Assembly: GCF_000519085.1 (NCBI RefSeq)
Contig: NZ_KI912577.1
Span: 4,396,035 to 4,460,034, forward strand
Direction: 5' to 3'
Length of the DNA: 64,000 nt
Source of the DNA: Methylobacterium sp. 10
Lineage (GTDB): Bacteria; Pseudomonadota; Alphaproteobacteria; Rhizobiales; Beijerinckiaceae
Below the pieces are notes generated by a model. The model was not told where the DNA came from. It saw nothing but the letters and a program-made list of their open reading frames with translations, and did not search any database. Both the position numbers and the translations under genes were made by a program. Positions 40,867-50,031 of this stretch are shown here, in pieces (the stretch's first letter is position 1; the number at the start of each line of letters is the position of its first letter).

Positions 40867-42549
40867 TCAGACAGTCTCGAGCAGGCGGCGGGCGATGACC
40901 TGAGCCTGGATCTCGGCGGCACCTTCGAAGATCGAGAGGATGCGCGCGTCACAGAGCACGCGGCTAACCGCGTATTCCAGCGCGAAACCGTTGCCGCCGT
41001 GGATCTGCAGGGCGTTGTCGGCCGCCGCCCAGGCGACGCGGGCGCCGAGCAGCTTGGCCATGCCGGCCTCGAGATCGCAGCGTTTGCCCTCGTCCTTCTC
41101 GCGGGCGGAGAAGTAAGTCAGCTGGCGGGCGATGTTGATCTCCACCGCCATCATCGCGATCTTGTCGGCCACACGGGGGAAGTTGATCAGTGCCTTGCCG
41201 AACTGCACCCGATCCTCGGCGTAGCGCAGGCCGAGGTCGAGGGCGTTCTGTGCTACGCCGATGGCACGGGCCGCCGTCTGGATACGGGCCGATTCGAAGG
41301 TCTGCATGAGCTGCGTGAAGCCCTTGCCCTCGACTTCTCCGAGGAGGTTGGCCGCAGGCACTTCGAAATTGTCGAATGCGAGCTCGTATTCCTTCATGCC
41401 GCGATAGCCGAGGACGTGGATCTCGCCGCCGGATAGGCCGGCCACCGGGAAGGGATCCGCATCGGTGCCGCGCGGCTTCTCGGCAACGAGCAGCGAAAGG
41501 CCCCTATGGCCCTTCTCCTCGGGCTTGGTGCGCACGAGGCAGGTCATGATGTCGGCACGGACCGGGTGTGTGATCCAGGTCTTGTTGCCCGAGATCTTCC
41601 AGACGTCACCGTCCTTCACCGCCTTGGTCCGAAGGGAAGCGAGATCGGAGCCGGTATTCGGCTCGGTGAATACGGCAGTGGGGAGCGTGTCGCCCGATGC
41701 GATTCCCGGCAGGAAGCGGTGCTTCTGCTCCTCGGTGCCACCGCAAAGGATGAGTTCGGCGGCGATCTCCGAACGGGTGCCGAGCGAGCCGACGCCGATA
41801 TAGGCGCGGGAGAGTTCCTCTGAGACGACGCACATGGAGATTTTCGGCAGGCCCATACCGCCGTATTCCTCGGGGATCGTCAGGCCGAAGACGCCGAGCT
41901 CGGCCATCTTGGTAACGATTTCCATAGGGATGTAGGCGTTCTGGCTGTGCCACTCGTGGGCGTGCGGCACGACCTCGGCGAGACCGAAGCGACGCATCTC
42001 GGAGCGGATCGCCTCCATGTCTTCGTCCAGGCCGGACTTGCCGATAGTGGCGGAGCCGCCATTGTCGCGGATGCGCGCCACGAGCGCGGCGCGGTTCTCA
42101 ACCGTGTTGCCATCGACGATCATGCTTTCGACGGCATCGGTCCGGAACTTTGCAACCTCGCGAGCGGACAGGCCCAGCGAGCCGACCGGACGCACAATCT
42201 CGCCCTGACTCATGGGAATGCCGGAGAACATCTGGTCAAGATATTCGCCGATGCCGATCCTGACGAGCAAAGACTCGGTCTCCCCGAACTCTCCGGTCTC
42301 GGTCAGTCGCGTCGCATAGGCACCGAGCTCGCGCACACCCTCTGCATAGGTGGCGAGCCAGGCCAGGCCGTGGGCCGCATGCTGCTCGGCCTCGAGTTTC
42401 TCAGGCGAGATCTTCCCATCGGTGCCGAGGACCTTCGCGCGAACCCGACGGGTCGCCTCGGCGACGAGGGCCTTGGCGGCTTCGCCGGCGCCCTGGGCGA
42501 GGGTCGGGAGATCCTGCGGTTCGGTGGAGACGGCCGGGGAAGCGGACAT
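40867..42549 (-). CDS. mcd: Acyl-CoA dehydrogenase, probably (2S)-methylsuccinyl-CoA dehydrogenase
   Basis: 560 residues, with about 150 more at the N-terminus than ordinary acyl-CoA dehydrogenases, as in methylsuccinyl-CoA dehydrogenase (AQGAGEAAKALVAEATRRVR, PMSQGEIVRPVGSLGLSARE). The core is complete: FGLTIPEEYGGMGLPKISMC, FTEPNTGSDLASLRTKAVKD, KTWITHPVRADIMTCLVRT, FESARIQTAARAIGVAQNAL, and the C-terminal QIHGGNGFALEYAVSRVLCD. FAD enzyme, oxidising methylsuccinyl-CoA to mesaconyl-CoA, the substrate of the hydratase at 32841-33887. The two genes are 7 kb apart on opposite strands. The general family is certain; the specific substrate is inferred from the N-terminal extension. Confidence 0.88.
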   Translation of the reverse strand: MSASPAVSTEPQDLPTLAQGAGEAAKALVAEATRRVRAKVLGTDGKISPEKLEAEQHAAHGLAWLATYAEGVRELGAYATRLTETGEFGETESLLVRIGIGEYLDQMFSGIPMSQGEIVRPVGSLGLSAREVAKFRTDAVESMIVDGNTVENRAALVARIRDNGGSATIGKSGLDEDMEAIRSEMRRFGLAEVVPHAHEWHSQNAYIPMEIVTKMAELGVFGLTIPEEYGGMGLPKISMCVVSEELSRAYIGVGSLGTRSEIAAELILCGGTEEQKHRFLPGIASGDTLPTAVFTEPNTGSDLASLRTKAVKDGDVWKISGNKTWITHPVRADIMTCLVRTKPEEKGHRGLSLLVAEKPRGTDADPFPVAGLSGGEIHVLGYRGMKEYELAFDNFEVPAANLLGEVEGKGFTQLMQTFESARIQTAARAIGVAQNALDLGLRYAEDRVQFGKALINFPRVADKIAMMAVEINIARQLTYFSAREKDEGKRCDLEAGMAKLLGARVAWAAADNALQIHGGNGFALEYAVSRVLCDARILSIFEGAAEIQAQVIARRLLETV

Positions 42550-42739
42550 GGTTCGAATCTCTCAAATTAGAATGAGGGTTGGCGCTCATTATAGGCAGGT
42601 TTGCCAAGTCTGTAGAGGCGTCTCGCCGCAGCGCGGCACTATCCCGCTTGAATTCATTATTTTTCTCGGAGAAAGGCCCGGATCTGCTCAACAAAATCAG
42701 GAGAGCTGAATTTTATTGAGAGATGAATCAAAGAAAAAG

Positions 42740-43639
42740 TCATCTGCGGCTAGCGACGGCGACGCCAATCGTGGCCACCGCCATGCCGGCCATCTGCATC
42801 AGGGCTAGGGTCTCGCCGAATAGCAGATAGGCCATCGCCGCCGAGACCGGCGGCACGAGGAAGAGCAGGGACGCCACGCCGGCCACCTCGCCGCGCCGGA
42901 TCAGGGCGAGAAGGAGCAGGATGCCGGCCACCGAATTGACGAGGATCGACCAGGCCAGTCCGCCCCATAGTGGCAGGGACGCGTCGAAACGGTTGGTGCC
43001 GAACAGAAGAGCCGCCGGCACGGCGAGGAGCGCCGCCCCGACAAACTGGATCGCCGCATTCGGCAACAGTTCGGCCTGTCCAGCATGGCTCTTCTGCCAC
43101 AGCGTGCCGATGGTCATCGCCACCATGGCCGCGAGGCAGGCGAGGAGGGGAAGCACCGGGATGCCGGACGCGTCCGCCGTACCGATTTTCGGGGCGAGCA
43201 CGAGAAGCGCGCCGGTAAAGCCCATTGCGATCCCAGACCAGCGACGCAGGCTGACGACCTCGCCGAGGAATGGACGTGCCATGGTCGCTGTCAGCAGGGG
43301 CTGGAGACTACCGACCAGGGCGGCAATGCCGGATGGCAGGCCACGCTCCACCGACCAGAACACGCCGATGACGTAGATGCCCTGCATCAATACGCCGGCA
43401 ACCAGGGCATCGCGCCATCCCGTCCGACTGCGAGGCCATCTCGCGCCAAGGCCGATTGTGATAGCGGTCAGCACGATCGCGACACCGACGACCCGGATGG
43501 CGACGAAAGTAAAGGCCTCCGCATGGGGCGCCACAAAGCGCGCCGCGACGAATCCCGACGCCCAGATCAGGACGAAGACCGACGAGACCGCCGAAGCGGG
43601 CACGGTACGGGTTGGGGAAACCGGTGTATCGACTGACAT
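42740..43639 (-). CDS. EamA/DMT family transporter
   Basis: 299 residues from ATG 43639 (MSVDTPVSPTRTVPASAV). Ten hydrophobic spans in two EamA repeats: SVFVLIWASGFVAARFVAPH, FTFVAIRVVGVAIVLTAITI, GVFWSVERGLPSGIAALVGS then SGIPVLPLLACLAAMVAMTI, GAALLAVPAALLFG and LLFLVPPVSAAMAYLLFGET. Drug/metabolite transporter superfamily, usually exporting amino acids or other metabolites; substrate unknown. An upstream ATG at 43738 would add an Arg-rich leader and is less likely. Divergent from the YihY gene. Confidence 0.9.
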   Translation of the reverse strand: MSVDTPVSPTRTVPASAVSSVFVLIWASGFVAARFVAPHAEAFTFVAIRVVGVAIVLTAITIGLGARWPRSRTGWRDALVAGVLMQGIYVIGVFWSVERGLPSGIAALVGSLQPLLTATMARPFLGEVVSLRRWSGIAMGFTGALLVLAPKIGTADASGIPVLPLLACLAAMVAMTIGTLWQKSHAGQAELLPNAAIQFVGAALLAVPAALLFGTNRFDASLPLWGGLAWSILVNSVAGILLLLALIRRGEVAGVASLLFLVPPVSAAMAYLLFGETLALMQMAGMAVATIGVAVASRR

Positions 43640-43807
43640 GACGGTGGCGCAGGCAACACACCAAACCGCTGAACGCAAGCTGTCCCGGCGGCGTGCAGCA
43701 CTGCATCGACCGGACGATCGAACCGGACGTTGCGCCATCGCCCGGCCTCGCGTTTAGACAGGCGGTATCATCCGAGCCCCACAGTCACGAGAAGCGCCCC
43801 ACCCGCC

Positions 43808-44692
43808 GTGAGCCGTCTCCGCAACAGCGCCAACGTCGCCAGCCTCGCCGCCCAGCGCTTCGTCTCACATGACGGCTGGGCGATCGCGAGCCATATCGCT
43901 CTCTCGATCCTGACCTCGCTGTTTCCCTTCCTGATCCTGCTCGCGGCTTTGGCCGGCCTCCTCGGCACCAAGTCGCTCGCCGACGAAGCCGGCATCCTCA
44001 TTTTCGATGCGTGGCCTCGCGAGGTGGCCAAACCCATTGCCGGAGAGGTTCACCGGGTGCTCACCGAGCAGCGCGGCGGCGTGCTCACCATCGGTGCTCT
44101 CCTTGCCCTCTACTTCTCGTCCTCGGGAGTGGAGAGCCTTAGGGTGGGGCTCAACCGCGCCTACGGCCTGCGCGAGATCAGGCCCTGGTGGCTCACCCGC
44201 CTCGAATCGATCGGCTACGTCGTCTGCGGCGCCTTCGCCATGCTCGCCTTCGCGCTTCTCGTGGTCCTGGGCCCGTTGATCTGGCGCAGGGTCATCGACG
44301 TGGCGCCGGGGCTCGAACCGTTGAGCCTCACGGTCGCCCTCGGCCGCATCGGCATCACCGCCTTTCTCCTCGCGGCGGTTCTCGTCATCGCCCATAAATT
44401 CGTGGCGGCCGGCCGACGCCCGATCCTATCGGTGCTCCCCGGCGTGGCGGTGACGCTGGCCCTGTGGTTCCTCGCCGGCCTCGGGTTCGGCTTCTACCTC
44501 GACCGGTTCTCCACCGCCTACGCCTCCACTTATGGCGGGTTGGCGACAGCGATGGTGTTTCTGGTCTTCCTCTACTGGCTCGCCGCGATGTTCCTCTTCG
44601 GTGGCGAAATCAATGGCACCGTCATTGCAGCACGGCGCCAGCGGCTCCAGGCCCGGATGCTGGCAAGGCAGGCCGAGGCGCGCCAGCACTGA
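43808..44692 (+). CDS. YihY/BrkB family inner-membrane protein
   Basis: 294 residues from GTG 43808; the same frame extends back to 43730 but those residues lack family features, so the start is moderately certain. Six membrane segments with YihY signatures: DDGWAIASHIALSI-like opening, LTSLFPFLILLAALAGLLGT, ALLALYFSSSGVESLRVGLN, RAYGLREIRPWWLTRLESIG, and FSTAYASTYGGLATAMVFLV ending FLYWLAAMFLFGGEINGTVI. These proteins (once misnamed RNase BN) have no settled function; envelope or transport roles are proposed. Monocistronic, with the transglutaminase gene 123 bases later. Confidence 0.88.
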   Translation: MSRLRNSANVASLAAQRFVSHDGWAIASHIALSILTSLFPFLILLAALAGLLGTKSLADEAGILIFDAWPREVAKPIAGEVHRVLTEQRGGVLTIGALLALYFSSSGVESLRVGLNRAYGLREIRPWWLTRLESIGYVVCGAFAMLAFALLVVLGPLIWRRVIDVAPGLEPLSLTVALGRIGITAFLLAAVLVIAHKFVAAGRRPILSVLPGVAVTLALWFLAGLGFGFYLDRFSTAYASTYGGLATAMVFLVFLYWLAAMFLFGGEINGTVIAARRQRLQARMLARQAEARQH

Positions 44693-44815
44693 AGCAGGGT
44701 GCCGCAGCCTGCATGCCGACATCCACCTGTGACCTTCGCGGCCTATGCCGAACGGTCTCGCGCGGGCATGAGGGCAGCGGGGCTGGCGCGATGGTCGGTC
44801 GGAGGTTCAAGGGTA

Positions 44816-45643
44816 ATGCGCATCAGGTTCGGTTGCGAGATGGGCTATGACTTCGCCTATCCTACTCCGATGATCGCTCGATTGACGGCGCATCCAAGCC
44901 GGTTCTCGCGAGCGACGGAACCGGACTACTTGGCCATTGGTCCGGAGACGCCGCACGAAGTGTTCATCGACGATTTCGGCAACCGGTGCTGCCGCCTCGT
45001 GGCGCCAGCGGGGGCGGTGACCCTTTCGGTGGAGGGATGGATCGAAGATGACGGCGATCTCGATTCGGTGGTGCCCGAGGCGATCCAGCATCCCATCGAG
45101 GATCTGCCGCTGGAGGCCCTGCCTTTCCTCGTGGCGAGCCGCTATTGCGAATCCGACCTGCTCTCGAACGAAGCTTGGCGCCTGTTCGGCGATGTCCCGC
45201 CCGGCTGGGCCCGCGCCCAGGCGGTCTGCGATTGGGTCCACGGCCATATCAGTTTCGGCTACGGCTATTCGAACGTGGATCGCACCGCCGCCGATGCCCT
45301 CGCCGTGGGGCGCGGGGTCTGCCGCGACTACGCCCACCTGCTCGTGGCCTTTTGCCGTGGCTTGAACATGCCGACGCGCTACTGCACCGGCTACCTAAGT
45401 TTCATCGGTGAACCGGAGCCGCATGCGCCGGGCGATTTCGCGGCGTGGACCGAAGTCTATCTCGGCGGCGCCTGGCACGTCTTCGACCCCCGCAACAACG
45501 CTCCGCGCCGTGGCCGCATCCTGGTCGCCCGCGGGCGAGACGCGGCCGACGTGCCATTGACCCATACGTTTGGATCGAACGTTCTGACTAAGTTCAGGGT
45601 GTGGGCCGAGGAGGACGTCGAAGACACTTCCCCGTCGCGATAA
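44816..45643 (+). CDS. Transglutaminase-like cysteine protease (stand-alone)
   Basis: 275 residues from ATG 44816, with GGAGG upstream; a longer frame from 44699 is not supported. N-terminal beta domain (IRFGCEMGYDFAYPTPMIAR) and a transglutaminase core: Cys in ALAVGRGVCRDYAHLLVAFC, His position in PGDFAAWTEVYLGGAWHVFD, where the usual DxHAW is DFAAW, and Asp in FDPRNN. The catalytic His therefore appears to be replaced by Ala, although SGD/FxAW variants of this family are common and some remain annotated as transglutaminase. It belongs to a different subgroup from the two in the 9-16 kb operon and has no ligase neighbour. Confidence 0.88.
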   Translation: MRIRFGCEMGYDFAYPTPMIARLTAHPSRFSRATEPDYLAIGPETPHEVFIDDFGNRCCRLVAPAGAVTLSVEGWIEDDGDLDSVVPEAIQHPIEDLPLEALPFLVASRYCESDLLSNEAWRLFGDVPPGWARAQAVCDWVHGHISFGYGYSNVDRTAADALAVGRGVCRDYAHLLVAFCRGLNMPTRYCTGYLSFIGEPEPHAPGDFAAWTEVYLGGAWHVFDPRNNAPRRGRILVARGRDAADVPLTHTFGSNVLTKFRVWAEEDVEDTSPSR

Positions 45644-45660
45644 GAAGCATTGAATGGAAA

Positions 45661-45789
45661 TTCCCTTTTCCCCTCAACGGGAGAAGGTGGCCTGCGCAGC
45701 GGGTCGGATGAGGGGAGCGCGTTTTCCGGAGAGATCGCCCCCTCTTCCAGCTGCTCTGCAGGCACCCTCCCCCGGATAGGGGGAGGGTC
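45661..45789. repeat. Degenerate palindromic repeat between convergent genes
   Basis: The left half has CCCTTTTCCCCTCAACGGGA, GGTGGCCTGC and GATGAGGGG; the right half has CCCCTCTTCCAGC, GCAGGCACC and CCCTCCCCCGGATAGGGGGA. Read in reverse the halves match imperfectly, giving a long cruciform or hairpin, with a strong sub-hairpin at 45765-45787. It fills the space between the transglutaminase and ndvA stops and may act as a bidirectional terminator. Confidence 0.7.
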
Positions 45790-45797
45790 ATCTCATG

Positions 45798-47579
45798 TCA
45801 TGCCGCCAGGGCGAGGGCGGGTTCCGAGGCGTCCGTACCAGCCATGAACTGCGCTCGGGCAAGATCGGCAAAGCGGCCATTCTCTGCGACGAGTTCCTCG
45901 AAGGTCCCCGATTCGACGATCCGGCCCTCGTGGAAGACGAGGATGCGGTCGGCGTTGCGGATCGTCGCCAGACGGTGAGCGATGACGAAGGTCGTCCGGC
46001 CTTCCATCACGGCCTCGAGCGCACCCTGCAGCTTGCGCTCAGTGGTGGCGTCCAGAGCAGAGGTCGCCTCGTCGAGGATCAGTACAGGCGGGTTTTTGAG
46101 CAGCGCCCTTGCGATGGACAGGCGCTGGCGCTCACCGCCGGAGAGCGAGCGGCCGCGCTCGCCGATGATCGTGTCGAGACCGTCGAACTGGCGATCCATA
46201 AATTCCGTAGCCTGGGCGCGGTCGAGGGCGTCGAGCATCTCCGCATCGGTGGCATCTGGACGGCCGACCTGAAGGTTCTCGCGGATCGAGCGGGCGAACA
46301 GCATCGGCTCCTGGAACACCACGCCGATGTTGTGCCGCAGAGAGGAGAGGCCGATGTCGCGGATGTCGGTACCGTCGATGCGGATCGCGCCGGTATCCGG
46401 GTCGAATGCGCGGTGCAGGAGGCCCAAAGTGGTGGACTTGCCTGACCCGGTGGTGCCGACGAGGGCGATGGTCTGCCCGGCCTGCGCGGTGAAGGAGACG
46501 CTCTCCACGGCCTTGCGGCGCGGGGTGTAGGAGAAGCCGACCTGATCGAACGAGACCTCGCCCTCGAAACGGGCCACCTGCATGGCGCCGGGACGATCGC
46601 GCACCGCCGGGGTGGTGTCGAGGATCTCGAAATACTCGGCGATCTTGGGCATCTGCTGGAACAGGCCGTTAATGCAGGTGGCGACCTGATCGAGGCGGGC
46701 GACGAGCATGGTGGCCAGGCTCATGAAGGCCACCACTTCGCCGATCGAGGCCATGCCGTGCTGATGCAGGGCGATGCCGGTGATGAAGATGGCCGTCATG
46801 GTCAGGGTCGCAGCAGCGCGGGTCGCGACGTTGGCGAGCGCCCACCAGGAAAGGACCGGGATCTGGGCCGCGAGGAGGTTGCGAATGATGCCGTGCATGG
46901 CCTCCTTCTCCGCCTTGGCGCGGGTGAAGGACTGGATGACGGCGACGTTGCCGAGGGCATCCGAGGCATGGGCGGCGAGGCCCGACTGGTAGGCCTCGAC
47001 CCGGCCTTGCAGCATCTCGGTGCGGCGCATGACGAAGGTGGTGAGGACGGTGAACATCGTCACCAGCACGACCAGGATCGAGCCGAGCTGCCAGTTCACG
47101 AACAGGGTCATCGGCAGGAGCACTGCCAGGGACACGACGGCTACGAAATGATCGCGGAAGAAGCCGAGCCAGAGCCAGAACATGCCGTTCGATCCTTCCA
47201 GCATCGCCTTTAGGACGCGGCCGGAATGGTTCGAGGAATGGAAGGCCAGCGGAAGTTCGAGAACGTGCTCGAAATAATTCGCCATGGAGGCGAGACGGTT
47301 ACGATGGGCAAGCCGGTCGGCATGCAGCGCGATGGTGACGCCAGCCGCTATGGTGAACAGGCCGAAGGCGACCCACGCGCCGATGAGCGGCGCCAGCGTG
47401 GAGAAGGCGTTGCCGTCGCTCTTCAGATGCGTCAGCTGATCGATGATGCGTCCCATGAGCAGCGGCTCGGCGAAAGCCGCCACCGCGAGGGCCACATTGG
47501 CGAGGGCGAGCAGGATCGCAAGGTGCCGATCGGCGCCGAGCAGGCTCATGACACGCGCATAAAGACGAACCAACGGCAT
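45798..47579 (-). CDS. ndvA: Cyclic beta-1,2-glucan ABC exporter (NdvA/ChvA)
   Basis: 593 residues, an ABC half-transporter with fused domains. The membrane part holds LADRLAHRNRLASMANYFEH and ELPLAFHSSNHSGRVLKAML, the wording of NdvA/ChvA; the ATPase has Walker A GTTGSGKSTT, signature LSGGERQRLSIARALL, Walker B LILDEATSALD and switch IAHRLATI. It exports cyclic beta-1,2-glucan to the periplasm, where it acts in osmoadaptation and host interaction. The glucan synthase (NdvB/ChvB) is not in the window. Divergent from motA across about 280 bases. Confidence 0.92.
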   Translation of the reverse strand: MPLVRLYARVMSLLGADRHLAILLALANVALAVAAFAEPLLMGRIIDQLTHLKSDGNAFSTLAPLIGAWVAFGLFTIAAGVTIALHADRLAHRNRLASMANYFEHVLELPLAFHSSNHSGRVLKAMLEGSNGMFWLWLGFFRDHFVAVVSLAVLLPMTLFVNWQLGSILVVLVTMFTVLTTFVMRRTEMLQGRVEAYQSGLAAHASDALGNVAVIQSFTRAKAEKEAMHGIIRNLLAAQIPVLSWWALANVATRAAATLTMTAIFITGIALHQHGMASIGEVVAFMSLATMLVARLDQVATCINGLFQQMPKIAEYFEILDTTPAVRDRPGAMQVARFEGEVSFDQVGFSYTPRRKAVESVSFTAQAGQTIALVGTTGSGKSTTLGLLHRAFDPDTGAIRIDGTDIRDIGLSSLRHNIGVVFQEPMLFARSIRENLQVGRPDATDAEMLDALDRAQATEFMDRQFDGLDTIIGERGRSLSGGERQRLSIARALLKNPPVLILDEATSALDATTERKLQGALEAVMEGRTTFVIAHRLATIRNADRILVFHEGRIVESGTFEELVAENGRFADLARAQFMAGTDASEPALALAA

Positions 47580-47857
47580 GACGACGTATGCTCCGATGCC
47601 AATCCCGGCGCGGTTCCTTTTGCTGGAACCTTCGCCCTTAACCTTTTCCCCAGGGGTCGGCTTCCGTCTCGGAAAGCTCTCAAACCCTTTGGCGTGATCG
47701 GCTTATGACGAGCGGAGCCTGAACGGGGAATGACGGGAATGACAGAGGCGGACCGTTATCCTTTACGGTTCGTTCAGCGCGTCTGCATAAGTCTGAGCGG
47801 GTCGCTTTCCGCTCGGATCCTGTTCCGTGGTGCTGGGCAAGTCGACCAGGGTTCACC

Positions 47858-48631
47858 ATGGATCTCGCAACCGGTATCGGGCTTCTGGGCGGCTTCGGTG
47901 TCGTCTTCACCCTGATCATGATCGATGGCGGCAACTTCGCCGCCTTTTTCGACAAGCACGCGGTCATTGTCATCTTCGGCGGTTCCACCGCGGCGACGAT
48001 GATGCGCTTCCCTTTTTCGACGATGATGCACGGCTTGCCGATGGGCCTGCGCTATGCCTTCACCATGCGGGCGATCCGGCCGCGCGAACTCATCGAAGAG
48101 ATCACCAAGATCGCCGATGTGGTGCGTAAGTCCGGTCCGATGGCTCTCGAGAACATGGAGATCTCGGATCCCTTCCTGGCCCAGGGCGCCCGCTACATCG
48201 CGGATGGGTACGATCGCGAATTTATCCGCGACACGATGGAGCGCGACCGTGACAACTTCTTGATGCATCTCGACGAAGGCTCGAAGATCTATCGCGCTTT
48301 CGGAGATTGTGCTCCGGCCTGGGGCATGATCGGCACCATCCTCGGCATGGTGACGATGTTCGCCAATATGTCGGACCCTTCGAAGCTCGGTCCCGCCATG
48401 GCGACCGCTCTCCTGGCCACTCTGTACGGCGCGCTGATCTCCAACGCGATTGCGCTGCCACTCGCCGACAAGCTGCATGTGAAGCTGGAGGAGGAGGACG
48501 TGTCGCGCTCGCTGATCATCGACGGCATTCTCCTCATCCGCGACTCGAAGAGTTCATCCCTCGTGCGCGAGATGCTGATCGCCTACCTGCCGCACAACCA
48601 CCGCGACGAACTCGCGGCGGAAGCGGCTTAA
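47858..48631 (+). CDS. motA: Flagellar motor stator protein MotA (PomA-like)
   Basis: 257 residues, the size of the PomA type. Four membrane segments: ATGIGLLGGFGVVFTLIMID, KHAVIVIFGGSTAATMM, GDCAPAWGMIGTILGMVTMF and MATALLATLYGALISNAIAL. The cytoplasmic loop has RPRELIEEITKIADVVRKSG and charged stretches for FliG contact. With the following MotB it forms the proton (or ion) channel that drives flagellar rotation. No other flagellar gene is present, so this is a detached stator pair. ATG 47858 lies after a region with GTCGACC and no strong ribosome site; the MotB gene is 20 bases downstream. Confidence 0.9.
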   Translation: MDLATGIGLLGGFGVVFTLIMIDGGNFAAFFDKHAVIVIFGGSTAATMMRFPFSTMMHGLPMGLRYAFTMRAIRPRELIEEITKIADVVRKSGPMALENMEISDPFLAQGARYIADGYDREFIRDTMERDRDNFLMHLDEGSKIYRAFGDCAPAWGMIGTILGMVTMFANMSDPSKLGPAMATALLATLYGALISNAIALPLADKLHVKLEEEDVSRSLIIDGILLIRDSKSSSLVREMLIAYLPHNHRDELAAEAA

Positions 48632-48651
48632 CGGAAAGAGGGTAACCGGCC

Positions 48652-49482
48652 GTGGCCAGGAAGAAGCGCGGGGGCCATGGCGGTCACGGTTGGTTCGTGA
48701 CCTTCGCCGATCTGATGGCGCTACTCATGAGCTTCTTCGTGATGATCGCCGCATATTCCACCCAGGACCAGAAGAAGATGCAGGCTGTGGCCGGCTCCAT
48801 GCGCGACGCGTTCGGCGTCAATAAGGAATCGCGCTTCGCAGGAATCATCGAAGTGAACGGACTTCCGGCGCCTGGGCATATCAAGAATCGCCGCGACATC
48901 CCGCCCGAACAGGCCACCGATCGGCCTAACCCGCCGGACCTCGAAGCGAGCGCTACGGAGGGTACCCCAGACAGCGGCTACCCAGAAGCGTTCGGTCTGG
49001 CCGCCGCGAGCCTGCGTCAGGCGATGCAAGACATGCCCGAGATCGCGGAGCTGTCGAAGAACGTCATCGTCACCCCGACGCAGAAAGGTCTCGACCTCTC
49101 CCTGGTCGATCAGGACGGCAGCACGATGTTCCCGAACGGGTCGAGCCGCCCGAACGACCGGACGCGGCGTCTCCTGGAGAAGCTCGCTCCCGTCATCCGC
49201 CAATTGCCCAACCGTATCGCGGTGACGGGCTACACCGCGACCGACAGGCCCGGTACACGCCCGCCTGCTCCGCCCTGGGAACTCTCGGCCAACCGAGCGA
49301 TCAGCGTGAGAGAGATCCTCGCCGGTGCCGGTGTGCCCGATGATCGCTTCGCTTCGGTCTCCGGCAAGGCGGACACCGAACCATTATTCCCGGACAATCC
49401 GTATCTCTCATCGAATCGCCGCGTGACCGTGACCCTCATGAGCGAGCAGGCACCGACGCCGCGTTCGATGAAGCTACCCTGA
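48652..49482 (+). CDS. motB: Flagellar motor stator protein MotB (OmpA domain)
   Basis: 276 residues from GTG 48652, with GGAAAGAGGG upstream. The plug/TM segment WFVTFADLMALLMSFFVMIA carries the channel Asp (FADLM). A Pro-rich linker (residues about 80-115) leads to an OmpA/MotB peptidoglycan-binding domain: LSANRAISVREILAGAGVPD, DRFASVSGKADTEPLFPDNP, SSNRRVTVTLM. The usual GHTD is GYTA here, a change in the peptidoglycan-contact loop, although ATDRP follows. It anchors the stator to the wall. Coupled with motA. The final MSEQAPTPRSMKLP is a short tail. Confidence 0.88.
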   Translation: MARKKRGGHGGHGWFVTFADLMALLMSFFVMIAAYSTQDQKKMQAVAGSMRDAFGVNKESRFAGIIEVNGLPAPGHIKNRRDIPPEQATDRPNPPDLEASATEGTPDSGYPEAFGLAAASLRQAMQDMPEIAELSKNVIVTPTQKGLDLSLVDQDGSTMFPNGSSRPNDRTRRLLEKLAPVIRQLPNRIAVTGYTATDRPGTRPPAPPWELSANRAISVREILAGAGVPDDRFASVSGKADTEPLFPDNPYLSSNRRVTVTLMSEQAPTPRSMKLP

Positions 49483-49497
49483 GAGTGGCACGCAAGC

Positions 49498-49995
49498 TCA
49501 CTCTGCGACCAGCAGCGCCCAATAGACCTTGTACTTCGAATGAGGCGCGTAGGCCGTGGCGATGCCCATGCGGGTGGCACGGGGCGCCAGCATGACGGCG
49601 TTATGAGCCGGGCTGTCGCGCCACCCCGAGAAGGCCTCTGCCAGGGTGTGGTAGCCGGCGGAGAGATTGACCTGCGCGCCCGCATAGCCAAGGCGTTGCA
49701 CCGCGATCTTCACCGTCTGGGCCTGACTCGGCTTGTCGGCTGCCGCCATTGCCGCCGCCTCAGCCTCGGCGAGACGCTGCAAGTCTGGGTCTATCTGCAA
49801 CGGAGTGCCGCCACTGCGCGCACGATAGGCCGAGATCATGTCGCGCGCGGTGGCGGAATCGACGGACGCGCCCGACGTGGTCATCGGCCAGTACAGACTC
49901 GGAAGCGCACCGGTCGTCGGCGCCTCCCTGGCGCAGCCTGACAGAGCGAGGCCGCCCACGAGTGCGAGGCCGAACACCCGGAATCCCATCGTCAT
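49498..49995 (-). CDS. CAP-domain lipoprotein
   Basis: 165 residues from ATG 49995, with GAGGCGGG upstream; ATG 50025 is also possible. The signal peptide MGFRVFGLALVGGLALSGCA has a lipobox (LSGC), so the protein should be membrane-anchored. The rest is a CAP/SCP domain: MISAYRARSGGTPLQIDPDL, QRLAEAEAAAMAAADK and HTLAEAFSGWRDSPAHNAVM, with the conserved His and Ser. Bacterial CAP lipoproteins are poorly understood; envelope maintenance or ligand binding is proposed. Convergent with motB. Confidence 0.88.
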   Translation of the reverse strand: MTMGFRVFGLALVGGLALSGCAREAPTTGALPSLYWPMTTSGASVDSATARDMISAYRARSGGTPLQIDPDLQRLAEAEAAAMAAADKPSQAQTVKIAVQRLGYAGAQVNLSAGYHTLAEAFSGWRDSPAHNAVMLAPRATRMGIATAYAPHSKYKVYWALLVAE

Positions 49996-50031
49996 CGTTC
50001 CCGCCTCGCCTTCGTCGTCGGTCATGTCGGT

